From contig NZ_QWEH01000016.1 in the NCBI RefSeq assembly GCF_003515705.1, forward strand, positions 1-64,000: 64,000 nucleotides of DNA. The letters run 5' to 3'. Origin of the DNA: Oceanobacillus profundus (lineage in GTDB: Bacteria; Bacillota; Bacilli; Bacillales; Amphibacillaceae). The translations under genes and the position numbers were made by a program. Positions 34,294 through 43,202 of the stretch are shown in pieces. The stretch's first letter is position 1, and every line of letters begins with the position of its first letter. Under the pieces are notes generated by a model. It saw only the letters and a program-made list of their open reading frames with translations, was not told the origin of the DNA and did no database searches.

Positions 34294-35154
34294 ATGGATT
34301 TATTAATAAGCTTAGTAATCAATGGGCTTGCGACGGGCATGCTAATATTCCTCCTTGCAGCCGGATTAACACTTATATTTGGTTTAATGAGCGTGCTGAA
34401 TTTTGCTCATGGTGGCTTATTTATCTGGGGTGCTTATACAGGTGTTTGGGTTTTTCAAATGAGTAACAGCTTTATCTTAGGAATTATTGCTGCAATCAGT
34501 ATAGGATTGCTTCTGGGACTCGTAACGGAGAGACTGATTGTTAGGCCAGTATACGGAAATCATATTCAGCAGATATTGATTACCCTCGGATTTATGCTTG
34601 TGTTGCAAGAGTTAATTAAAGTGGTGTTTGGACCAGATCAAAAAGCAGTTTTTCCACCGGATATTCTTGCAGGAAGCTTTATTGTTGGTGACATTGTCTT
34701 AATTAAGTATCGACTGTTTATTATTGCAATCGGCATACTGATCTTTGTTATTTCAACCATTATCTTAAAAAAATCACGAATTGGATTAATTGTACGAGCA
34801 GGTGTTATGGATAAGGAAATGATTCAGTCGCTTGGGATCAATATTAAGCTCGTATTTATGCTTGTCTTTATGGTTGGAGCTGGGCTTGCAGGATTAAGTG
34901 GCGTGCTTCATTCCGTGTATTCTGGTGTTATTTATGCAGAAATGGGATTGGAATTCTCCATTCTCGCATTTATCGTTGTTGTTATCGGTGGGATGGGCAG
35001 CTTCTCTGGCTCTTTATTTGCGGCTATATTAGTTGGCTTAGCGCAGGCTTTTATGGCTTATTATGTACCAGCACTTTCCTTGGCAGTGAACATGTTATTA
35101 ATGACAATTGTACTCATTTTCAGACCACAAGGCTTGTTTCAGGTGAAGGGGTGA
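34294..35154 (+). CDS. Liv-type ABC permease, LivH-like
   Basis: Membrane subunit of 286 residues with about eight hydrophobic segments. The start INGLATGMLIFLLAAGLTLIFGLMSVLNFAHGGLF is the diagnostic LivH N-terminus, and the coupling region reads RAGVMDKEMIQSLGINI. AGGAGGG lies before ATG. It forms the channel with the LivM-like subunit seven bases downstream. Confidence 0.92.
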   Translation: MDLLISLVINGLATGMLIFLLAAGLTLIFGLMSVLNFAHGGLFIWGAYTGVWVFQMSNSFILGIIAAISIGLLLGLVTERLIVRPVYGNHIQQILITLGFMLVLQELIKVVFGPDQKAVFPPDILAGSFIVGDIVLIKYRLFIIAIGILIFVISTIILKKSRIGLIVRAGVMDKEMIQSLGINIKLVFMLVFMVGAGLAGLSGVLHSVYSGVIYAEMGLEFSILAFIVVVIGGMGSFSGSLFAAILVGLAQAFMAYYVPALSLAVNMLLMTIVLIFRPQGLFQVKG

Positions 35155-35161
35155 GGACGAA

Positions 35162-36178
35162 GTGAATTTACGTAATGTAGATAAAAGTACCTGGATTTAT
35201 TTAATTGCTAGTTTGTTATTGTTTATGGTGCCATTTATTCTTACGGGCAGAAGCATGCAATTTATTTTTATCCAAATATTTATTTTTGCGATCTTTGCCA
35301 TGAGTTATGATATTTTGCTAGGATTTACTGGGATTATTTCATTTGGGCATGTGATGTTTTTCGGAATAGGAGCGTATTCAACGGCAATTACAATGAGTAA
35401 GTTTGATTCAACAATAGGTTCTTTTCTTTTTGGGGTCGTTATAGCGGTGATTCTCGCAGCCTTTGTAAGTTTTATCGTCGGTGTTTTAACATTAAGGCTG
35501 AAGAGCCACTTTTATGCGATGCTCACATTGGCTCTTGCCGGGTTATTCTTAGTTGCCGCTGAAAAATGGCGCACCTTAACAGGAGGAAATGATGGATTTA
35601 CATTTAGACTTCCAGAGATATTCCGTGATTCACAAAGTATGTATATGTTCTGCTTGCTATCTCTGATTTTAATATTTTTTGGGCTTAGACGATTTACGAA
35701 ATCTCCATTTGGTAGAGTATTAATGGCCATCCGTGAAAATGAAAACCGTACAGAATCATTAGGCTATAAAATAGTTCATTATAAAGTGATTGCCAGTGTT
35801 GTAGCAGGGGTAGTAGCTAGCTTTGCAGGTGTTTTATATGCACTTTCGCTTCGTTTTGTAAATACGGGTGTATTTGCGACCGACCTTACGATTGATGTCC
35901 TCTTGATGACGATTATTGGTGGTGTTGGGACATTAGTTGGACCGATACTGGGTGCCGGTTTAGTTGAATTTGCGCATCATTGGTTATCTGGTTTAGCAGA
36001 TGTACACTGGATATTCGAGCGTTGGATTATCCTGTATGGAACTGTCTATATTCTAGTTGTTATTTTCTTTCCGCTTGGCATTGTTGGGACCATTCAATCG
36101 AGGTTTTCAAATCGTCCATTAAAAGGGTTACGCGATAATCGAAAAGCAAATGAAAATAAGGGGAGGAGGGCTTCGTGA
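35162..36178 (+). CDS. Liv-type ABC permease, LivM-like
   Basis: Second membrane subunit, 338 residues, about nine hydrophobic segments. Typical LivM motifs are YDILLGFTGIISFGHVMFFGIGAY and GRVLMAIRENENRTESLGY, the latter being the cytoplasmic ATPase-coupling loop. GTG start after GGTGAGGA. Its stop lies one base before the ATG of the second KAS III-like gene, so enzymes and transporter are one transcription unit. Confidence 0.92.
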   Translation: MNLRNVDKSTWIYLIASLLLFMVPFILTGRSMQFIFIQIFIFAIFAMSYDILLGFTGIISFGHVMFFGIGAYSTAITMSKFDSTIGSFLFGVVIAVILAAFVSFIVGVLTLRLKSHFYAMLTLALAGLFLVAAEKWRTLTGGNDGFTFRLPEIFRDSQSMYMFCLLSLILIFFGLRRFTKSPFGRVLMAIRENENRTESLGYKIVHYKVIASVVAGVVASFAGVLYALSLRFVNTGVFATDLTIDVLLMTIIGGVGTLVGPILGAGLVEFAHHWLSGLADVHWIFERWIILYGTVYILVVIFFPLGIVGTIQSRFSNRPLKGLRDNRKANENKGRRAS

Positions 36179-36179
36179 T

Positions 36180-37187
36180 ATGCAAATAGGAATTTTAAGT
36201 ACGGGTGTCTATATTCCGGAAAAAAGAATAACATCAGGTGAAATAGCAAAGCGGGCAGGACTTCCACTAGAGGTTGTCGAACATAAAATGGGGATAAAAG
36301 AAAAGCCGATCCCAGGTGAAGCTGATCATACGGTGGAAATGGGGGTTCGTGCAGCGAGAATTGCAATCCAAAAAGCTGGAATTGATCCGAAGACCGTTGA
36401 CCTTGTCATCTATATTGGGGAAGAATATAAAGAATACCCCGTTTGGACAGCCGGAATTAAGCTGCAATATGAGATTGGTGCGAGTAATGCATGGGCTTTT
36501 GATACAGCATTGCGATGCGGAACGACGGTAATGGCATTAAAAGTTGCTAAAGATATGATGATTGCTGATGATAGTATTCAAACCGTACTGCTCGCAGGAG
36601 GCTACCGAAACGGAGATCTGATAAACTATGAGAATCCCAACACAAGGTTTATGTTTAATTTAGGTGCGGGTGGTGGAGCAATCATCCTGCAAAAAGGCGA
36701 TGTGAAAAACGAGTTGCTTGGCACGCACATGATTACAGATGGGGCATTTTCCGAAGACGTGATTGTTCCAGCCGGTGGAACAAAAACCCCAATAACAAAA
36801 GAATCATTAGAGGAAGGTCTCCATCAATTTGATGTGCCAGATCCACTTGGAATGAAGCAACGATTAGAAGAAAAATCAATGGTTAATTTTATCGCATGTA
36901 TCGAGAAAGCATTGCATAAAAGCGGCTATCGTAAAGAAGACATTGACTATGTTGCGATGCTTCATATGAAGCGTTCTGCACATACATATGTCTTAGATCA
37001 ACTTGAAGTTTCACTGGACAAATCGATTTATTTGGAAAACTACGGTCATATTGGCCAGATGGATCAGATCATTTCATTAGAGCTTGCTGAACAACAGGGA
37101 AAGCTTAAAGATGGATCTATTGTTGTCTTTGTGTCTGCAGGAATTGGCTATGCATGGGGTGCAACGATTTTAAAATGGGGAAATTAG
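36180..37187 (+). CDS. KAS III-like thiolase-fold enzyme, paralogue B
   Basis: A 335-residue paralogue of the enzyme at 30288. Cys113 in ALRCGTTVMAL is the likely nucleophile, His262 lies in MLHMKRSAH, and NYGHIGQMD places His290 where KAS III has Asn. Shared blocks include LQYEIGAS, NYENPNTRFMFN and VPDPLGMKQRL. Presence of two full-length copies with intact Cys suggests either two chain-specific enzymes or a heterodimer. ATG 36180 follows GGGGAGGAGGG by nine bases; a longer frame begins inside the LivM gene. Confidence 0.85.
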   Translation: MQIGILSTGVYIPEKRITSGEIAKRAGLPLEVVEHKMGIKEKPIPGEADHTVEMGVRAARIAIQKAGIDPKTVDLVIYIGEEYKEYPVWTAGIKLQYEIGASNAWAFDTALRCGTTVMALKVAKDMMIADDSIQTVLLAGGYRNGDLINYENPNTRFMFNLGAGGGAIILQKGDVKNELLGTHMITDGAFSEDVIVPAGGTKTPITKESLEEGLHQFDVPDPLGMKQRLEEKSMVNFIACIEKALHKSGYRKEDIDYVAMLHMKRSAHTYVLDQLEVSLDKSIYLENYGHIGQMDQIISLELAEQQGKLKDGSIVVFVSAGIGYAWGATILKWGN

Positions 37188-37198
37188 AGGTGAGTAAA

Positions 37199-38110
37199 AT
37201 GATTGATGTGAAAAAGGTTTTACTAGCAAACGGTGAGGAGATTGCTTACCAGGAAAGAGCCGGTGGTGAGGATGTTGTTATACTTGTTCATGGGAATATG
37301 ACATCTTCGGTCCATTGGGATGTGGTGATCGATAATTTAGCATCTCATTATAAGGTGTATGCCATTGATCAACGAGGATTCGGAAAGTCCAGCTATCATC
37401 AACCGATAACAGAGATTAAAGATTTTGCGGATGATCTGAAGCTTTTTGTAGATGAATTGCAATTGAGAGATTTTGCACTTGTAGGCTGGTCACTTGGTGG
37501 AACGGTTTGTCAGCAATTCTGTGCCGATTATCCAGGTTACTGCAATCGTTTGTTTTTGCTAGCTTCAGGTTCATCCAGGGGTTATGCTTACTATCCAATT
37601 GGAGAAGACGGGCTTCCAGATACAATCAACCGCCTTCGTACGATAGAAGAAGTGCGGGAGAGTGATAAGGCGAAAATTGTACAAACAGCGTATGATACGT
37701 TGAATTACGATTTTCTAAGGCAAATGTGGGATATGGTTATCTACATTGACAACAAGCCTGATCCGGAACGCTATCAGAAATATTTAGAGGATATGACAAC
37801 GCAACGCAATTTAGCAGAATGCTATCAAGCATTAAACCTATTTAATATTAGTGATGTTCATAACGGTCTTATTGCTGGTACGAATCAAGTAAAGGATATT
37901 GATATCCCTGTCATGATCGCATGGGGTGAAACAGATATGGTTGTAACAAAGGATATGACAGATGAATTAATTGCGGATTTTGGTGACAAAGCAGTGCATA
38001 GGGAGTTAAAGAAATGTGGACATTCTCCTTTAATTGATGATCTTGATCAATTATTAGACGCAATGGAAACGTTCTTCGTTGGATCGACTACGAATAAAGG
38101 GGTTTTATAG
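37199..38110 (+). CDS. Alpha/beta hydrolase
   Basis: A 303-residue alpha/beta-hydrolase. The oxyanion segment is HGNMTSSVHW, the nucleophile elbow GWSLGG, the acid is probably in WGETDMVV, and the base is in KCGHSPLID. It might hydrolyse an acyl-CoA thioester, an ester, or a C-C bond of a ring-cleavage type product. ATG 37199 follows AGAGGTGAG; the longer frame overlaps the upstream gene. It is immediately followed by the SDR gene (next base is its ATG). Confidence 0.85.
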   Translation: MIDVKKVLLANGEEIAYQERAGGEDVVILVHGNMTSSVHWDVVIDNLASHYKVYAIDQRGFGKSSYHQPITEIKDFADDLKLFVDELQLRDFALVGWSLGGTVCQQFCADYPGYCNRLFLLASGSSRGYAYYPIGEDGLPDTINRLRTIEEVRESDKAKIVQTAYDTLNYDFLRQMWDMVIYIDNKPDPERYQKYLEDMTTQRNLAECYQALNLFNISDVHNGLIAGTNQVKDIDIPVMIAWGETDMVVTKDMTDELIADFGDKAVHRELKKCGHSPLIDDLDQLLDAMETFFVGSTTNKGVL

Positions 38111-38854
38111 ATGGGGAGACTTGAGGGGAAGGTTGCAATTATAACCGGGTCCGCAAATGGAATCGGACTGGAGGCTGTCAGGGTGTTCGCAAGTGAAGGG
38201 GCAAAGGTTGTACTTGCAGATTTTGACCATGAAGTTGGTGAGAAACGTGAGCAGGAGTTAGCTGCTGAAGGGATAGAATGTAAGTTTATTCCAGTGAACG
38301 TATCAGATGCGGATAGTGTGAATTCAATGACTGAACGTGCCAAAAGCGAATTTGGAAAAATTGATATTTTGGTTAATAATGCCGGAATAACAAGAGATGC
38401 TATGCTTTCAAAAATGTCAGTAGAACAGTTCCAGGAAGTAATTGAGGTGAATTTAACTGGTGTTTTTAACTGTACGAAGGCAGTTCTTCCAGCGATGATA
38501 GAGCAGGGTAAAGGAAAAATTATTAGTACGTCCTCGGTATCTGGCGCATATGGCAATGTTGGACAAACAAATTATGCCGCAGCAAAGGCTGGTATTATTG
38601 GGATGACAAAGACGTGGGCAAAAGAGCTTGGTCGCAAAGGGATTAACGTGAATGCTGTCGTTCCAGGCTTTACAGAAACAAGCATGGTGGAGGCAGTTCC
38701 AGACAAAGTCATTGAGCAAATGAAAGCCCAAATTCCACAACAGCGCCTAGGAAGACCAAGAGATATTGCGAATGCATATCTGTTTCTTGCATCAGACGAA
38801 TCAGATTATGTAAACGGGCATGCATTACATGTTGATGGAGGAATTATGATGTAA
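38111..38854 (+). CDS. FabG-like SDR, 3-oxoacyl/3-hydroxyacyl reductase
   Basis: A 247-residue SDR very close in layout to FabG: TGSANGIG (cofactor), NNAG, ITRDAMLSKMSVEQF, catalytic Ser in STSSVSG, YAAAK, and the ending ADGx-type YVNGHALHVDGGIMM. It would interconvert 3-hydroxyacyl and 3-oxoacyl thioesters, fitting between the MaoC hydratase and the KAS III-like enzymes in a beta-oxidation-like route. It is the last gene before a strong terminator. Confidence 0.88.
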   Translation: MGRLEGKVAIITGSANGIGLEAVRVFASEGAKVVLADFDHEVGEKREQELAAEGIECKFIPVNVSDADSVNSMTERAKSEFGKIDILVNNAGITRDAMLSKMSVEQFQEVIEVNLTGVFNCTKAVLPAMIEQGKGKIISTSSVSGAYGNVGQTNYAAAKAGIIGMTKTWAKELGRKGINVNAVVPGFTETSMVEAVPDKVIEQMKAQIPQQRLGRPRDIANAYLFLASDESDYVNGHALHVDGGIMM

Positions 38855-38860
38855 TTGAAT

Positions 38861-38905
38861 ACAGGTGATTTACAGTCTGATGGGCTGGTAAATCACCTGT
38901 TTTTA
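38861..38905 (+). terminator. Terminator of the acyl-CoA/Liv operon
   Basis: ACAGGTGATTTAC / GTAAATCACCTGT, a perfect 13-bp stem with a 14-base loop followed by TTTT, six bases beyond the SDR stop. Confidence 0.9.
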
Positions 38906-38982
38906 CTTGGGTTTGTAATTCTTGCTCCCTTTATACTAAACGTACTTCATCTTGATCAGTTACTGAATGATCTAGCTTATGC

Positions 38983-39530
38983 CCCAAATGAGTTACCAAC
39001 TGGCCAAGAAATCCGTGGTTTTGGGCGCTTATGCCCTCAATGAGTTACCAACTGGCCAAGAAATCCGTGGTTTTGGGCGCTTATGTCCTCAATGAGTTAC
39101 CAACTGGCCAAGAAATCCGTGATTTCGGGCGCTTATGACCTTAATGAGTTACCGAATGGCCAAGAAATCCGTGGTTTTGGGCGCTTATGCCCTCAATGAG
39201 TTACCAACTGGCCAAGAAATCCGTGGTTTTGGGCGCTTATGCCCTCAATGAGTTACCAACTGGCCAAGAAATCCGTGATTTCGGGCGCTTATGCCCTCAA
39301 TGAGTTACCAAATGACCAAGAAATCCGTGGTTTTGGGCGCTTATGCCCTCAATGAGTTACCAAATGACCAAGAAATCCGTGGTTTTGGGCGCTTATGCCC
39401 TCAATGAGTTACCAACTGGCTAAGAAATCCGTGATTTCGGGCGCTTATGACCTTAATGAGTTACCGAATGGCCGAGAAATCCGTGGTTTTGGGCGCTTAT
39501 GCCCTCAATGAGTTACCAAATGATCTAAAT
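38983..39530. repeat. 52-bp tandem repeat array, ten full copies
   Basis: The motif GAGTTACC recurs exactly every 52 bases from 38990 to 39510 (38990, 39042, 39094, 39146, 39198, 39250, 39302, 39354, 39406, 39458, 39510). Each unit carries CCAAGAAATCCGTG and GGGCGCTTATGCCC, a small palindrome. Variant bases form a higher-order pattern: units 3-4 and 9-10 share the same diagnostic changes 312 bases apart (six periods), indicating block duplication. The ends are degenerate. The period is not a multiple of three and there are no unique spacers, so it is neither a protein repeat nor a CRISPR array. Confidence 0.97.
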
Positions 39531-39667
39531 ATCCCTCCGTTCGGTAACTCAACGCCCTAAGAGTTATCAAACACGCTAGTGAAGTACCGAGTCCCAGGTG
39601 TAACTCCCCTGTAACTAGATCGATTTATACTGAACGTAATTACTTAGTTGGGCAAGGGGTGGCGAGG

Positions 39668-41173
39668 ATGCTATATGATATTAATTGGTTTGAGAGCCGT
39701 GTTCAGTTAACACCGAAGGATATTGCGATTATTGATTCAGAAACAAAAGAATCATGGACATATGAAGAGTTATATGAGCGTGTAATAAAAGTTTCAAATT
39801 TTTTTCATACAAAAGGAGTGCGGAAAGGTGACCGAGTTGCTATCTTAGCTCCTAATCATATTAGTTATTTTGATTTTTTCTTTGCTTCCATGAAAATTGG
39901 CGCAATCTTCGTCCCGTTAAACTGGCGAGTCGCAAAAGCTGAATTGCATTATTGTATAAATGATTGTGACCCAAAGGTTATAGGGGTGAATCCAGATTTC
40001 AAGGCGAATCTAGATGCTGCTGAAACAAATGGAACGTATATTACTATTGATACGAGTAATTATATCGACGATCTATATTATGAACAAGCTACTTTTGATG
40101 GAAATCTGCATGAGGAAGATCCACTAGCAATGATCTATACTGGTGGAACTACCGGATGTCCAAAAGGGGTTGTGTTATCCCATAAATCGATTTTATGGAA
40201 TGCTTTAAATACAATCGTTAGCTGGGGACTAAGTAAAGAGGATACGACGCTTACTTGTTTACCGATGTTTCACACTGGTGGTCTTAATGTATTGTCCTTA
40301 CCATTATTATTAAGCGGTGGTAAAGTAGTTCTCCTAGCAAATTTTGATGCAAGTCAAGTAATAGAGGAGTTACTCCAGTATAAATGTACAATTGCTATGT
40401 TGGTGCCCACAATGTACCACATGATGATTGAAACAAAAACCTTTAAAACAGCAACATTTCCTGATATGAAGGTGTTTGTGTCTGGCGGAGCGCCATGTCC
40501 TTATAAAGTTTATGAGGCATTTTCGAAAAAGGGGATTGCTTTTAAAGAAGGGTATGGGTTGACAGAGGCTGGTCCGAATAATTTCTACATCGATCCCAAG
40601 GATGCCATGCATAAATTGGGCTCCGTTGGCAAACCAATGCTTTTTAATGATATTAAAATTATGAAAGATGAAGAAGTTATCACAACTGTTGATGAAGTGG
40701 GGGAATTATATATTCGTGGAAGTCATGCCTTTACATACTATTGGAATAGACCTGAAGAAACAAAAACAACGTTGATTGATGGGTGGATCCGAACTGGGGA
40801 CATTGCAAGACAGGATGCAGATGGCTATTTTTATATCGTCGGGAGAAAGAAAGACATGATTATAACAGGAGGAGAAAACGTTTATCCATTAGAAATAGAG
40901 CATTGGCTGGAGGCACATCCTGCTATCGATGAAGCAGCAGTAATTGGATTGCCGGATGAAAAGTGGGGAGAGGCTGTTGTGGCATGTATTGTCACGGAGA
41001 AGGTATTGACTGTAGAGGAATTGGAAGACTACTGTAAACAGCAGTTAACACGGTATAAGGTTCCGAAACAGTTTTTCTTCTTAACTGAGTTGCCGAAAAC
41101 CGATGTTGGTAAAGTAAATAAAAAAACGCTAAAGCTCAAGTATAGCAATCATACCGACAGCACAATTTCATAA
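39668..41173 (+). CDS. Acyl-CoA synthetase (AMP-forming), second copy
   Basis: A 501-residue ANL-family ligase, distinct in sequence from the copy at 28352. Motifs: YTGGTTGCPKGVVLSHKS, EGYGLTEAGPNNF, IRTGDIARQDADGYFYIVGRKKDMIITGGENVYP and the C-terminal lysine in LPKTDVGKVNKKTL. ATG 39668 lies eight bases after AAGGGG. It is separated from the first cluster by a terminator and the tandem repeats, so it needs its own promoter, but the theme suggests the same pathway or a related substrate. Confidence 0.9.
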   Translation: MLYDINWFESRVQLTPKDIAIIDSETKESWTYEELYERVIKVSNFFHTKGVRKGDRVAILAPNHISYFDFFFASMKIGAIFVPLNWRVAKAELHYCINDCDPKVIGVNPDFKANLDAAETNGTYITIDTSNYIDDLYYEQATFDGNLHEEDPLAMIYTGGTTGCPKGVVLSHKSILWNALNTIVSWGLSKEDTTLTCLPMFHTGGLNVLSLPLLLSGGKVVLLANFDASQVIEELLQYKCTIAMLVPTMYHMMIETKTFKTATFPDMKVFVSGGAPCPYKVYEAFSKKGIAFKEGYGLTEAGPNNFYIDPKDAMHKLGSVGKPMLFNDIKIMKDEEVITTVDEVGELYIRGSHAFTYYWNRPEETKTTLIDGWIRTGDIARQDADGYFYIVGRKKDMIITGGENVYPLEIEHWLEAHPAIDEAAVIGLPDEKWGEAVVACIVTEKVLTVEELEDYCKQQLTRYKVPKQFFFLTELPKTDVGKVNKKTLKLKYSNHTDSTIS

Positions 41174-41200
41174 TTAAAATTGTATGTTATAAAACTAGCT

Positions 41201-41241
41201 ATCCCCGTAAATGGAGTCAATGAACCTTATTTTACGGGGAT
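41201..41241. terminator. Stem-loop between CoA ligase and marR-like gene
   Basis: ATCCCCGTAAA / TTTACGGGGAT, an 11-bp perfect stem with a 19-base loop between converging genes. T runs are poor on the plus strand and short (AGTTTT) on the minus strand. Confidence 0.6.
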
Positions 41242-41261
41242 ATATTAAAAGCACTGCAAAA

Positions 41262-41675
41262 CTATTCAATAAGCCTTTTTATGTCATGAATATCTTTTAT
41301 ACTTATTTGAGTTTGTAAACTGTTATTTAACAGTATTAACATCTCTTCAACCTGTAGTTGCCCTTTTTTTAATAAAAGAACATAGACTGATCGTTTATCA
41401 TTTTCATCTGTTTGACGCTGCACTAAAGACTCACCACGATGCTTTTCCAATCTTGTTACCAACCGAGATAAAGCACTATGACTAAGCCCCACTTTTGGCA
41501 CCAAATCCAAAAGCTTCATTTTTTTGTTTTCGGATTGGGCAAGAAAATACAAAAGATAAAACTCATTAATCCCTAATTGAAAGTGATCTTGAAGTGTATA
41601 ATCTATCGCTTTTAAGAGACGATTATGATATTTAGTTAACTTGAGCCACGTATCAAATAATTCATTATCATACAT
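41262..41675 (-). CDS. MarR-family regulator
   Basis: A 137-residue MarR protein with the winged-helix core (FYLLYFLAQSENKKMKLLDLVPKVGLSHSALSRLVTRLEK) and the wing (QRQTDENDKRSVYVLLLKKG). It is divergent from the namA gene. Two near-identical direct sequences around TATGCGCAA(A/G)CAAAT in the shared spacer are likely operators. By analogy with other MarR proteins beside flavin oxidoreductases it may respond to electrophiles or oxidants; that is inference. Confidence 0.88.
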   Translation of the reverse strand: MYDNELFDTWLKLTKYHNRLLKAIDYTLQDHFQLGINEFYLLYFLAQSENKKMKLLDLVPKVGLSHSALSRLVTRLEKHRGESLVQRQTDENDKRSVYVLLLKKGQLQVEEMLILLNNSLQTQISIKDIHDIKRLIE

Positions 41676-41728
41676 GTTGATATTCCTCTCCGATTTAAAT
41701 TATTGACTTCATTATATCATATGCTATA

Positions 41729-41816
41729 TTATATGCATGCGCAAACAAATAATAAAGTGTAGATAGGTGGTTAAAGAATCTTTTTATGTTATTTATATGT
41801 ATGCGCAAGCAAATTA
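41729..41816. promoter_or_regulatory. Twin putative MarR operators
   Basis: ATATGCATGCGCAAACAAAT (from 41731) and TATATGTATGCGCAAGCAAA (from 41794) are near-identical direct copies 64 bases apart in the marR-namA spacer, each with a partly symmetric TGCATGCGCA core. Just beyond the second copy an AAAGGAG site is followed by ATG CAT ACA TAG at 41825, a start with a stop after three codons. The remaining spacer up to namA holds no other recognisable feature. Confidence 0.6.
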
Positions 41817-41983
41817 AAGGAGTGATGCATACATAGAGATATTTCAACCTTTTATATTTAAATGTTGGATTCATTAATTACTCTCCATATCTTAGCTAAA
41901 TAGAACAACTGATGAACACTTTTATTACATTGTAATGAAAAAATAGTTCTAAAAATAATCTTAATCAATAAGGAGTTTTCATA

Positions 41984-43030
41984 ATGAGTAACATGTTTAG
42001 TCCCTATTCTATCAAAAACTTAACTATAAAAAATCGTATTGTTATGCCACCGATGTGCCAGTATTCGGTTGATAAAGAAGATGGTGTTCCAAATGATTGG
42101 CATTCTGTCCATTACGTTTCAAGAGCTGTTGGGGGAGCCGGATTAATTATCTTGGAAATGACAAGTGTAACCCCCGAGGGACGTATTACAAATCGCGACT
42201 TAGGTCTATGGTCAGACGAACAAATTCCACATTATCAACGGCTTGTTAGCCAGATAAAGAAATATGACGCTAAAGTTGGAATTCAAATTGCACATGCGGG
42301 TAGAAAAGCAGAAGATGCAAATCAGCCTGTCGGAGCTTCCGAAATTCCAGTTGAGGTTCTGCCAGAGGAGACTATGAACGGTGAACTAAAACAACCGAGA
42401 GCTTTAACAACCCAAGAAGTTAAGGAAACCATTCAACAGTTTAAAAAGTCTGCTGAAAGAGCAGTGAAAGCAGGTTTTGATACCATTGAGTTGCATGGAG
42501 CACACGGATATCTTTTACATCAATTTATGTCACCGAGCATTAATAACCGTACGGATGAATATGGACAAGACTTAGCCTTATTTGGGGAAGAAGTTGTAAA
42601 AGCAGTGAAGAGCGTAATACCTTCTGAAATGCCTTTAATTATGCGTTTATCTGCTATTGAGTATATAGATGGAGGTTATAACTTACCGCATGCTATTAAT
42701 ATGGCGAAACGATTTAAAGCAGCAGGTGTCGATGTATTCCATGTTTCAAGTGGTGGTGAGGGACTTCCTGGGAAGTTAAAACCTAAAAACACACCAGGTT
42801 ATCAAGTACCTTTTGCACGTGAATTTAAAAATCAATTAGGTCTCCCAGTTATCGCTGTTGGGAAATTAAGTGATCCTGATCTTGCAGAAGCAACGATTTC
42901 TAATGGAGATGCTGAACTGATAGCTATTGCACGAGGCATGCTCAATGATCCTTACTGGGCATTACACGCAGAAAAAACATTGACCCGTAAAGTTAATCCA
43001 CCTTTTCAATATTCAAGAGGAATACGATAA
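41984..43030 (+). CDS. namA: NADPH dehydrogenase, old yellow enzyme (YqjM type)
   Basis: An FMN-dependent ene-reductase of 348 residues. Diagnostic YqjM features are PPMCQYS with the redox-sensing Cys, the substrate-binding GIQIAHAGRKAE, ELHGAHGYLLHQFMSP with the conserved His pair, and LSAIEYIDGGY. It reduces activated C=C bonds of enones, maleimides or nitro compounds and helps detoxify electrophiles. AAGGAG lies ten bases before ATG. Likely regulated by the divergent MarR protein. Confidence 0.92.
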   Translation: MSNMFSPYSIKNLTIKNRIVMPPMCQYSVDKEDGVPNDWHSVHYVSRAVGGAGLIILEMTSVTPEGRITNRDLGLWSDEQIPHYQRLVSQIKKYDAKVGIQIAHAGRKAEDANQPVGASEIPVEVLPEETMNGELKQPRALTTQEVKETIQQFKKSAERAVKAGFDTIELHGAHGYLLHQFMSPSINNRTDEYGQDLALFGEEVVKAVKSVIPSEMPLIMRLSAIEYIDGGYNLPHAINMAKRFKAAGVDVFHVSSGGEGLPGKLKPKNTPGYQVPFAREFKNQLGLPVIAVGKLSDPDLAEATISNGDAELIAIARGMLNDPYWALHAEKTLTRKVNPPFQYSRGIR

Positions 43031-43054
43031 AAAGTTTTCCCTAATTAGTGTTGT

Positions 43055-43087
43055 CCCCAAAGTTAGATTTGGAATCTACTTTGGGGG
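43055..43087. terminator. Stem-loop after namA
   Basis: CCCCAAAGTTAGA pairs with TCTACTTTGGGG (one bulge) between the converging namA and ABC ATPase genes. A downstream T run is lacking, so strength is uncertain. Confidence 0.55.
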
Positions 43088-43202
43088 CTACCATTGTAAA
43101 ACTAATCAAAAATATTTATGAACCAGCTTCATGACGAACAAAAAATAGGCAGTTAGAGCCTGCGCACTTTATTTTACAAAATTCTAAAGAGTTTCGTATC
43201 TA

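Noticed and set aside
38855-39043. 62-residue frame after the SDR gene
   Set aside because: It runs through the terminator hairpin into the tandem repeats, and has no ribosome binding site.
38983-39530. Possible CRISPR array
   Set aside because: The 52-bp units are contiguous and nearly identical over their whole length; there are no unique spacers and no cas genes nearby.
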